A DNA stretch of 11,838 nt. It comes from Bacteroidota bacterium. Its GTDB lineage: Bacteria > Bacteroidota > Bacteroidia > UKL13-3. Positions within the stretch are counted from its first letter, which is position 1, and each line of letters starts with the position of its first letter. Positions 5,216-11,838 of the stretch are shown one piece after another. The position numbers and the translations under genes were made by a program. The notes under the pieces are model-generated. The model made no database searches, was not told where the DNA came from, and was given only the letters and a program-made list of their open reading frames with translations. The stretch spans positions 1-11,838 of the forward strand of contig CANHRW010000043.1 in NCBI GenBank assembly GCA_947462865.1. Direction: 5' to 3'.

Positions 5216-8101
5216 TTATATATCGGACAGGTAAGTGGTTAAATTAATACCATTGGCCAGATTCATTTTCTTTCTGAGTCGGTAACGGCTTATTTCAACT
5301 CCTCTTACAGATATATTGAGAATTGAAGCTATTTCTTTTGAAGACAAATTCATGCGCAAATAAGCGCACATTTTAATGTCATTGGCATTAAGTTGCGGAA
5401 ACTTCTCCTTTAACACTTTGGTAAACCTATCGTGAATGCTGTTAAAGTAAACCTCAAACTTTTCCCATTCTTTGTCTATCAAAGCATCTTTGTCAATGTT
5501 TTTAATCAATTCTGTTAAATCGGGTTTTATTTTTGGGTCGTTACTCACCTGCGCAATTTTTCTGAGTTTATCTTTAATACTCAACAACATTTCGCTTTTT
5601 TGAACAATGTGCATGGTAGATGAAGCCAATTCTCGGGCTTGATGCTCCAACTCACGTTCCAGTTGTTGATTCTTTAATTCAATCAACTCTTTTTCTTGCT
5701 GTTCTTTTTGACGGGTTAATAGAGCCGTTTGATTTTTATATTGGTCTTCTTTTTCTGCAATTATTCTGGTGGCCTTTTTCCAAACCAATCTTTGAGGGAA
5801 TAAACCAATGAATATAACTACAATTACCAATACAATGATATAGACAATTTTAGCTGCCAATGACCAATACCAAGGTGCTTCAATGACAATGGTTAAAATA
5901 GTATCTGGCCCTTCAATTCCCATGAATTTAGCTTTCACATGAAAGTGATAGGTGCCATAAGAAAGCCTGCTAAACTCTCTGGAGTTTGCGCTTTTCCAGG
6001 GAGTCCAGGATTTATCCCAAGATTCTAAAAAAGTACTAAATACCAGGTCTTTGTAACAATAGCCATTGGGTGAACTGAATGAAATTTCCAGCGATTTGTT
6101 GTGGAGTTCAATCACAGGAAGTGGATTGCTTAAATAATTAAAATAAACCGAATCAGGGTTCGACAAACCATGAATAGAGGTAAACATGATTTGAGGCGTT
6201 GATTGCAAAAATTCCTTAGACTTTTTTAAATCAATGGCTACAAAACCAATTTCGGTTCCAATAAATACTTCATGGCTTGTAGTTTCATACAAAAACTCAA
6301 ATCCACCTACTAAATTTTGCTCCAATAGGGGGAGTGTAATTTTAGAATAGCCATAATTTACCCCATTATAGGTAGGTTTAAAACAACCTATTTCATTTTC
6401 AGTAATGTACCAAATATTGCCGTTTGATCCGTTTATAAACCGTTTATAAAGCAATTTGGTATCTATTATCTCTTGAGACAACTTGGCCAACTGGAAGCGA
6501 TCGGTTTGGTTATTGTAAGTGTAGATGCCTGATTGGGTGTTAAACGTTAAACCAAGATCGGTATTGAATACATAGTTCTCTGTTTCAGCCGGCAGTCCTT
6601 GCTTTTTACCATACAATTTCACATTCAATATTGAACTTAAATCGGGGCTCAATTTTAACTGATACATACCCTTATAAGGATGTCCTACCCATAAATTACC
6701 ATCGGCATCCTCTTCTATAAACCTACTCGATTCTTTAAATCTGGTATAATTTTGAACAGGAACTAAATTTTCTTTGTTCCACTTAAGCAAACTTATGCCA
6801 TTGTAGGTGCCTAAAACAAAGAATCCTGGATGCATAGACAATGCCTTTAATTTCCATGCTCCTCGGCAATCTTGTATTTTTTCGGCACGTAATTGCTTCA
6901 CTTCAAAAAGGCCATCATGGTGACATATAAATAATTTTTCATTGATGACCTGAATAGACCAAACTTGGCCTTCAGAATTGGCAACTAATGTGTAAGCGTC
7001 TGAAGAGGTATTGCTTTTTGAACGGTAATAAAGTCCGTTATTGGTTCCAAAATAATAAGCATCACCGAATTCTACCATAGTGTAGCCAGTACCTTTTAGC
7101 AAACCATCCGGAACAATATGCCCGTAAGGATAATTGAGCCGAACCAAATCTATACCATTGTTGAGTCCAAGCCAAACATTTAAGTTAGGATCTACATGAA
7201 TAGACAGCACATTGTTGTTTTGTAAACCCTCTTTTAGGTTCAAATTTTTATAGGGAATACCCTCTTCATTTAAGAAAAATATACCCGAACGATTGGTGGC
7301 TAATAAATAATGATTGTCATAAGTGACAGCCTTGTAAACACTTGCATTTTTAAGGGATGAGTCTGGTACAGGGAGTTTAACAACTTGATTGTCTTTGAGC
7401 GTAAACAAGCCTTCTTTGTAGGTACAAAGCAACAACGCATTTTGCTTAAACGGTAAAATAGATGAAATATGAAGACCTGTATTTGCTACTAGAGTTTGAA
7501 CCTGATTGTATTTGTTAATGGTATAGATACTTCCATCAATTGCGGTGATGTATATTTTTTGGTTAAACTGATAACTATTTTCGAGTTGTTTAGACCCTAT
7601 TTTTAATAATTGAATGCGGCCTTCACTGAATACAAACATTTGACTGCTTGTTTGAAAGTAAATTCGGCCAGCATTGGCTTTAATAGACCAAACATCCTCA
7701 AAACCTTTTAAGGAATTGGGGAGCAAATGTGCCAATGAATTGAAAGCAATTTTACCCCTTTCATTGAAAGCATAATACCCAATTTCATTTTGCCCGCCGG
7801 CGTACAATCTTTGAGTGAGTGAATCGTAATAAATTGACCGGAGAATAGACTTGGCTGGTAAAGGGTATTTGGTAAAATCTTTGCCATCAAAAACCAGTAA
7901 ACCATCATTATTGGCAAAGAAAATCAAGCCATTATTGGAATGTGCAATTTCCCAGGTTTGTGTACCAGCTGCTGTAATAGATTTAGGGTAATTTAAAACC
8001 ATAGGGTTTGTTTGTACCAATGTGGCATAAGCAATTGTATTTGCCATTAAAAAACAGCTCAACAAAACACCCAAAATTGATTTTTTTGCAGGAAATATCA
8101 T
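5216..8101 (-). CDS. Membrane-spanning propeller/Y_Y_Y sensor with LuxR-type HTH (one-component regulator)
   Basis: 961 residues. The signal or anchor sequence is about 1-26. Residues about 40-650 form a two-component-regulator-type beta propeller, with recurrent blade motifs such as IWYITENEIG, LWVGHPYKGMYQL and VWLGLNNGIDLV. A triple-tyrosine (Y_Y_Y) Ig-like domain lies at about 670-742 (SWDKSWTPWKSA, FSRLSYGTYHFHVKA). One transmembrane helix follows at about 747-767, then a charged coiled coil at about 778-850 and a LuxR/GerE-like HTH at about 901-947 (LNANDIKMCAYLRMNLSSKEIASILNIS, RGVEISRYRLRKK). No histidine-kinase core or receiver domain is present, so the ligand signal probably passes directly through the membrane to the tethered DNA-binding domain, as in SusR-like regulators, rather than by phosphorelay. 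The gene sits between the secreted protein and the barrel operon, its likely targets (inference). It is divergent from the barrel operon. The ATG at 8101 directly precedes the signal sequence. Confidence 0.92.
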   Translation of the reverse strand: MIFPAKKSILGVLLSCFLMANTIAYATLVQTNPMVLNYPKSITAAGTQTWEIAHSNNGLIFFANNDGLLVFDGKDFTKYPLPAKSILRSIYYDSLTQRLYAGGQNEIGYYAFNERGKIAFNSLAHLLPNSLKGFEDVWSIKANAGRIYFQTSSQMFVFSEGRIQLLKIGSKQLENSYQFNQKIYITAIDGSIYTINKYNQVQTLVANTGLHISSILPFKQNALLLCTYKEGLFTLKDNQVVKLPVPDSSLKNASVYKAVTYDNHYLLATNRSGIFFLNEEGIPYKNLNLKEGLQNNNVLSIHVDPNLNVWLGLNNGIDLVRLNYPYGHIVPDGLLKGTGYTMVEFGDAYYFGTNNGLYYRSKSNTSSDAYTLVANSEGQVWSIQVINEKLFICHHDGLFEVKQLRAEKIQDCRGAWKLKALSMHPGFFVLGTYNGISLLKWNKENLVPVQNYTRFKESSRFIEEDADGNLWVGHPYKGMYQLKLSPDLSSILNVKLYGKKQGLPAETENYVFNTDLGLTFNTQSGIYTYNNQTDRFQLAKLSQEIIDTKLLYKRFINGSNGNIWYITENEIGCFKPTYNGVNYGYSKITLPLLEQNLVGGFEFLYETTSHEVFIGTEIGFVAIDLKKSKEFLQSTPQIMFTSIHGLSNPDSVYFNYLSNPLPVIELHNKSLEISFSSPNGYCYKDLVFSTFLESWDKSWTPWKSANSREFSRLSYGTYHFHVKAKFMGIEGPDTILTIVIEAPWYWSLAAKIVYIIVLVIVVIFIGLFPQRLVWKKATRIIAEKEDQYKNQTALLTRQKEQQEKELIELKNQQLERELEHQARELASSTMHIVQKSEMLLSIKDKLRKIAQVSNDPKIKPDLTELIKNIDKDALIDKEWEKFEVYFNSIHDRFTKVLKEKFPQLNANDIKMCAYLRMNLSSKEIASILNISVRGVEISRYRLRKKMNLANGINLTTYLSDI

Positions 8102-8268
8102 TTAAATTTACAAGTATTTGAGTGGTAATATACTTTTAATTTTTAGTTTTAAACAATTTATTTTCAGGTACTTGATTTAATTTGTAGTAGCAATGATGTA
8201 GAGTCATAAACACTGTAGTATGTAAGTTGGGGGAACAAAGTTTAATAAATTGACAAAATGCTCCGAAA
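8102..8268. other. Divergent intergenic region, regulator / barrel operon
   Basis: About 170-230 bases, depending on the gene 4 start, with no gene of its own. It holds the TGTAG motif cluster. A near-consensus box TTAATTTG at 8177-8184 (seven of eight to TAnnTTTG) could serve the barrel operon, though no TTG was seen 19 bases upstream. No convincing box was found for the regulator gene. Confidence 0.45.
8183..8225 (+). promoter_or_regulatory. TGTAG motif cluster upstream of the barrel operon
   Basis: TGTAGTAG (8183-8190), TGTAG (8197-8201) and TGTAGTATGTAAG (8214-8226) occur within about 45 bases. The octamer matches the tandem repeat upstream of gene 2. The cluster overlaps the end of the candidate TTAATTTG box. 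It is a possible binding site for the adjacent HTH regulator (inference). Confidence 0.35.
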
Positions 8269-8284
8269 TTGTTATTCGTTTTAA
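8258..8284 (+). other. Possible 8-codon leader ORF before gene 4
   Basis: An ATG in an A-rich setting (GACAAAATG, resembling the AAGACAAAATG at the gene 2 start) opens MLRNCYSF followed by TAA. It is out of frame with gene 4 and overlaps its furthest-upstream TTG start. It may be a chance ORF, a leader peptide, or the remnant of the original start. Confidence 0.2.
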
Positions 8285-10224
8285 AAAGTAAGTATCTGAA
8301 AAAACAGCTCAACATATTGTCACAAAAATTATTCATGTTAGTATGCTTGCTCGCTCTAATGTTTACAAGCGTAGCAACGGCTCAAACGCCGGACACTTTG
8401 GATTTGCAAAAACCAATTGCTTCTAGTCCATTTAGAGGTTTACCACTCAAAAAAATTCAGGTAAACGGGTACTACCGTTTTTTTGGCATTAACCGCAATT
8501 TAACTGAGGCCTTTACGGTTATACCCGGAAATGTGTATGCAAATGCGCCTGCCTATGTTTTGGGCACAGGTGATGTTTACCGCGACCCCCCATTAATGTT
8601 ATTAAACATTGGAGTTCAAGCAACTTCTAAAACATTTATTGGAATGGATTATGCGCTGTACCACAATTTTTCGGGTCAGCCAGGAAATGGAAACATTAAC
8701 TTAAATTTAGGCATCAATTTAACAGGTAGTTTTCAAACTGCATACGGAAAGTTTACTGCACACATGGGCGGAATTAACTGGATTGATATGAGCGGTATGG
8801 TATTCAGTAGTTTTATTGGTTACCAGCGCTTCAGCTTGTTTGAAAGGTGGCCCTGGGAGGGCAATGCAATAGCATATGAGCGTGCTTCAAATTATTATGA
8901 CTATGGCAATATTAGCCGTGATATGCGTTTTGGCATGCAACCATTTAAGGGGTTGTTGGTAGATGGAAACGACATCCCTGGTAACCTTTCGTTCAGATTT
9001 TTGTATGGAACTACGCCAAATCAGGCAACCTTAGCTAGTAAAATACCTTCCTATACAGTTGGCGGACGATTGCGTAAAAAAGTCAATAACCATGTATTAG
9101 GGTTACAATTTATGGACTATAAAATTTATCCTGATTCATTGGCCAAAGAAAAAGCAGGAGTTCAACTTCAAACCTTTTCGTATGATTTTGAAAAAAATGG
9201 ACTTGAAATTTCTACCGAAATGGGAAGAGGACAACTTTATTCAGAAGTTCAAAAAAGGGGTTGGGGCAACGCCCTACGTTTTAAAATTAAAACACCTAAA
9301 GAATGGTTATTAGTGCCTGTTGAATTAGAAGCATTTTACTTGAGCCCCAATTTTGTAAATTATTACGGTAATTTTCTTAGTAACAACACCGCAGTTTTAA
9401 GCAGCAGTAATGTTAACCAAGGTGCTGCAGCTAATGCAAACAGTGGCGGAATCAGTAATTTTTCCGGATCAATAACCGATGTTGGACAAGTAAGCAATAA
9501 CCGCAAAGGATTTAGCCTAAACAGCTGGATAAATATAGGCAGAAATACAAAATTTAATTTTGGGAATATGCTCAGCCAAGAGCTAGAACAAATGGGGAAT
9601 ACCCTCACTTTTGGCCATAAAATTAACGCCTTGCCATTTTCAAGATTTGCTCCGTTTACCACCAACATTGGCACTTATGGTAACTGGACTTCATACTTCA
9701 GGGGTTTTTCACAAACCATGCAAATTACAGATACAGTAGCTAACGGAATGACAAAAGGACTCACAGGATTTAACATGTTTCAGATTCAACTCAAACACCG
9801 TGTTAATATTGGTAAAATACCTGCTTACTTTTTATATGTTGGCTCATTTGGGTCTGCACAGAATTTTTTATCTATGATACCTGTATTGAATAAAAGGGCA
9901 TACCTACAAACCTATTACCATGAAATAGATGGAATATTTCAATTGAAAAATGGCGTTGGTTTCATTACTAGTTTTGGTTATGAAAGCATTATAGGTAATA
10001 ATCAAATGAATAAAGGCGACAACATAGATGGTAAACTTGGCAGCATACAAAACAATCCCGTGAACCAACAATCTACACTATATGGCATTGGTTTAGACGT
10101 AAAATTAAACGACAACTTAAATCTATACATGAGGCATAGGCTATTCAGTCAAAAGGATAAAAGTTTTACCAAAGACCGTATAGAAGGGACAGAGACGAGT
10201 ATTGAACTTAAATTATTTTTCTAA
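8269..10224 (+). CDS. Predicted outer-membrane beta-barrel protein, family not recognised
   Basis: Up to 651 residues. A hydrophobic export segment (LVCLLALMFTSVATA|Q) precedes a mature chain rich in alternating, aromatic-bordered strands, including NGYYRFFGINRNL and the closing TSIELKLFF. The terminal Phe is typical of outer-membrane barrels. A Ser/Asn/Gly-rich stretch at about 365-411 (residues counted from 8269) looks like a long surface loop. I do not recognise the family; porin, receptor or envelope-channel roles are all open. The start is uncertain: TTG at 8269 gives the longest form, TTG at 8317 gives a textbook signal peptide (MSQKLFMLV), and ATG at 8335 is the first in-frame ATG but leaves no basic n-region. 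I give the outer limit because basic residues upstream of 8335 are needed for a normal signal peptide. The gene is the first of a two-gene operon with the next barrel. Confidence 0.85.
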   Translation: MLFVLKSKYLKKQLNILSQKLFMLVCLLALMFTSVATAQTPDTLDLQKPIASSPFRGLPLKKIQVNGYYRFFGINRNLTEAFTVIPGNVYANAPAYVLGTGDVYRDPPLMLLNIGVQATSKTFIGMDYALYHNFSGQPGNGNINLNLGINLTGSFQTAYGKFTAHMGGINWIDMSGMVFSSFIGYQRFSLFERWPWEGNAIAYERASNYYDYGNISRDMRFGMQPFKGLLVDGNDIPGNLSFRFLYGTTPNQATLASKIPSYTVGGRLRKKVNNHVLGLQFMDYKIYPDSLAKEKAGVQLQTFSYDFEKNGLEISTEMGRGQLYSEVQKRGWGNALRFKIKTPKEWLLVPVELEAFYLSPNFVNYYGNFLSNNTAVLSSSNVNQGAAANANSGGISNFSGSITDVGQVSNNRKGFSLNSWINIGRNTKFNFGNMLSQELEQMGNTLTFGHKINALPFSRFAPFTTNIGTYGNWTSYFRGFSQTMQITDTVANGMTKGLTGFNMFQIQLKHRVNIGKIPAYFLYVGSFGSAQNFLSMIPVLNKRAYLQTYYHEIDGIFQLKNGVGFITSFGYESIIGNNQMNKGDNIDGKLGSIQNNPVNQQSTLYGIGLDVKLNDNLNLYMRHRLFSQKDKSFTKDRIEGTETSIELKLFF

Positions 10225-10225
10225 C

Positions 10226-11838
10226 ATGAACAGAAAAACAAACATCCTTGTTTTTACATTGATACTACTGGCAAACCACTTGTTTGCACAGGATAAAAAA
10301 ATTGACTTTTATGGAGCTGGACGATTCAATATGATCAACAGTAGCATTGAAGGAAATATACTCAATCAAGACACCACCAATCCAAGAAGGCAACAAACAG
10401 GCTATGCACTTTTTGATTTGGGTTTTCATATCAGACCAAACGAGTTTACAGAAATTAAAGCCACCACTAGGGTTCAAAATGATTTAAACGGATTCTGGGG
10501 TGCCGGCATTAATTATCAACTGAGAGAATTGTACTTAAGAGGATTATTATTTAAGAAAATTGCTTTTCAGGTTGGCGACTTGAATACAAAAATTACCCCA
10601 TTCACATTGTATAATTTTACTGAAGAGGCTGGTGAAAAACAAGTGAAAGCGTTACGCCTATTCCAAGAAATAAATCATTACGATAAATTTTATGGAGACC
10701 ATTCATGGAGACAACAAGGGGCCCAAGCCAACATGGCATTTGATTTTAAAAAATACCTGAACCAAGTAAGCCTTTCAGCGCTAATTACAAAGAACAGACA
10801 AACAGATTACTTTAGTATTCCAGACCGACTTTTTAGTGGGCTCACAATAGCTACAAAATCTTTCAATCACCTACATGTGAATTACCAAGTTGCCCAAACA
10901 TTTGATGTAAAAAATACAGCAATGTTTAGCAACACTCGTTATAAAAACACTGTACATACCATTAGCATGAGTGACCAATATCAAATAGCTGATTGGGTAA
11001 TGGGACTGAATTTAGAAATGGGTAAATCATTTGTAGACTATACTGCTTACCTGAACCAAATTCAAACGCCTGAAGGAAATTGTATGAATGGCAACTTGGT
11101 GTTCAAAAACGAAAAACACAAACTTTCATTTGAGTTGGGCATGAACTATGTGTCTACAAGTTTTAGAAGTATGGGTAGCCAAACCCGAAGAATCAATTGG
11201 AACCAAATACCTGAACAATTTCCATTCTATACCAACCGAGAAATACCTAGGCCTGCTGGTTTAATTGAAATAATGACTGATCCAGGGTTTTTAAATACAC
11301 AACTTAACCCTAATTTGAGCTACTTCGACCCCCAATATGAAAACATCAGACCATATGGAATGGCTACGCCAAACAGACAAGGAATTGCTGCAAATATTTC
11401 ATGGAAACATCCATTTCAAAATTGGGTTGAACTGAATTTGAATTACCTAAATGAAAAAGAAATTACGGGCCAGGGAACAACAGCTCTCAGAAAATTCAAT
11501 GAATTAAAGGCATACGCCAAAATACATGTAAACAAGCTATATTCAGGTAAAAAGCATTTAAATATAGAATTGAGCTATAAAAATCAGCAAACAAATAGAA
11601 CAGGGAATGCATCAATAGATGGCATAGAATTAAAAAGCGAATTGATAAAAGCAGGTTTAAATTATGTATTGTTTGACCAATTAGAATTAGAGCTGGCAAC
11701 CATCTTGTTTCAAGCAAAAGGAAATGAGTTCATTGCTAGTAGAAATACCGTAAACGAAATTGATTTCTTTACTGCTTACAATACTCATCTCAAAGAACAA
11801 ATTTATGTAGGAGGTTTAAACTACCAATTTGGTGAAAA
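10226..11838 (+). CDS. Second predicted outer-membrane beta-barrel protein (C-terminus beyond window)
   Basis: The ATG lies one base after the gene 4 stop, so the two are co-transcribed and probably translationally coupled. The frame is open to the edge (537 codons plus two bases). The signal peptide is clear: MNRKTN, a hydrophobic core, cleavage at LFA|QD. The mature part begins KIDFYGAGRFNM and shows repeated amphipathic beta-strand patterns (YALFDLGFHIRPNEFTEIKA, LYLRGLLFKKIAFQVGDLN, LSFELGMNYVSTSFRS, GIAANISWKHPF, EQIYVGGLNYQFGE), typical of a large outer-membrane barrel. No TonB box, plug domain or SusD-like feature is visible. Family and substrate are not recognised. The tight pairing suggests it acts with the gene 4 product, for example as a two-part channel or a jointly regulated transport or surface complex (inference). 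Confidence 0.87.
   Translation, partial: MNRKTNILVFTLILLANHLFAQDKKIDFYGAGRFNMINSSIEGNILNQDTTNPRRQQTGYALFDLGFHIRPNEFTEIKATTRVQNDLNGFWGAGINYQLRELYLRGLLFKKIAFQVGDLNTKITPFTLYNFTEEAGEKQVKALRLFQEINHYDKFYGDHSWRQQGAQANMAFDFKKYLNQVSLSALITKNRQTDYFSIPDRLFSGLTIATKSFNHLHVNYQVAQTFDVKNTAMFSNTRYKNTVHTISMSDQYQIADWVMGLNLEMGKSFVDYTAYLNQIQTPEGNCMNGNLVFKNEKHKLSFELGMNYVSTSFRSMGSQTRRINWNQIPEQFPFYTNREIPRPAGLIEIMTDPGFLNTQLNPNLSYFDPQYENIRPYGMATPNRQGIAANISWKHPFQNWVELNLNYLNEKEITGQGTTALRKFNELKAYAKIHVNKLYSGKKHLNIELSYKNQQTNRTGNASIDGIELKSELIKAGLNYVLFDQLELELATILFQAKGNEFIASRNTVNEIDFFTAYNTHLKEQIYVGGLNYQFGE

Larger units (their letters stand above)
8049..8314 (+). repeat. 16-bp direct repeat flanking the regulator/barrel intergenic region
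   Basis: AAAAAACAGCTCAACA occurs at 8049-8064 (antisense within the regulator's signal-sequence codons) and at 8299-8314 (near the start of gene 4), exactly 250 bases apart in the same orientation. The entry spans from the first copy to the second. Both copies sit in coding sequence and begin with an A run, so a functional role is doubtful. Confidence 0.3.

Noticed and set aside
5216..8101. Hybrid two-component system (HTCS) histidine kinase
   Set aside because: The propeller and Y_Y_Y domain fit, but after the membrane helix there is only a coiled coil and an HTH; no H-box, ATPase or receiver motif is visible.
10265..11717. Minus-strand ORFs at 10265-10477 and 11496-11717
   Set aside because: Both are antisense to the open frame of the second barrel gene and show no recognisable product.
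10226..11838. SusC-like TonB-dependent receptor
   Set aside because: The N-terminus lacks a carboxypeptidase-like domain, TonB box and plug motifs, and no SusD-like gene is adjacent within the window.

Overview
The window looks like chromosomal DNA of a member of the Bacteroidota, probably a flavobacterial or sphingobacterial/chitinophagal lineage. Four things point there: an AT-rich genome with A-rich start regions lacking clear Shine-Dalgarno sites, a type IX secretion (T9SS) type A C-terminal sorting domain, a propeller plus triple-tyrosine (Y_Y_Y) sensor fused to a LuxR-type helix-turn-helix, and a TAnnTTTG-type promoter box. All five proteins carry N-terminal export signals, so the region is devoted to the cell surface and envelope.

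Layout: (1) 1-2206, minus strand: the N-terminal 735 residues of a large exported protein with two LamG/concanavalin-like modules, an InlB-type repeat and kelch-like repeats; its 3' end lies outside the window. (2) 2207-2595: divergent intergenic region with a good promoter box for gene 1 and a TGTAGTAG tandem repeat on the gene 2 side. (3) 2596-5166, plus: a T9SS-secreted protein built from three ~170-residue modules, two Cys-rich CBM48/AMPK-like modules and a sorting domain. It ends in an intrinsic terminator. (4) 5216-8101, minus, convergent with gene 2: a membrane-spanning one-component regulator. (5) 8102 to about 8268: divergent intergenic region, again with TGTAG-type motifs. (6) 8269-10224 and 10226-11838 (running off the edge), plus: two predicted outer-membrane beta-barrel proteins one base apart, clearly one operon.

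Working idea (inference): the regulator senses a ligand in the periplasm and controls its neighbours, namely the secreted binding protein and the barrel pair. Their upstream regions share the octamer TGTAGTAG. The arrangement recalls SusR-type control of glycan loci, but there is no SusC/SusD pair and no visible glycoside hydrolase here.

The oddest piece of DNA is a GC-rich perfect 11-bp hairpin inside gene 1. It encodes an Ala/Leu stretch unlike its surroundings and looks like an inserted palindromic element. I found no RNA gene, CRISPR array, insertion sequence or phage gene. I cannot claim a proven new system; the unclassified barrel pair, the regulator and the palindrome are the best candidates for follow-up.
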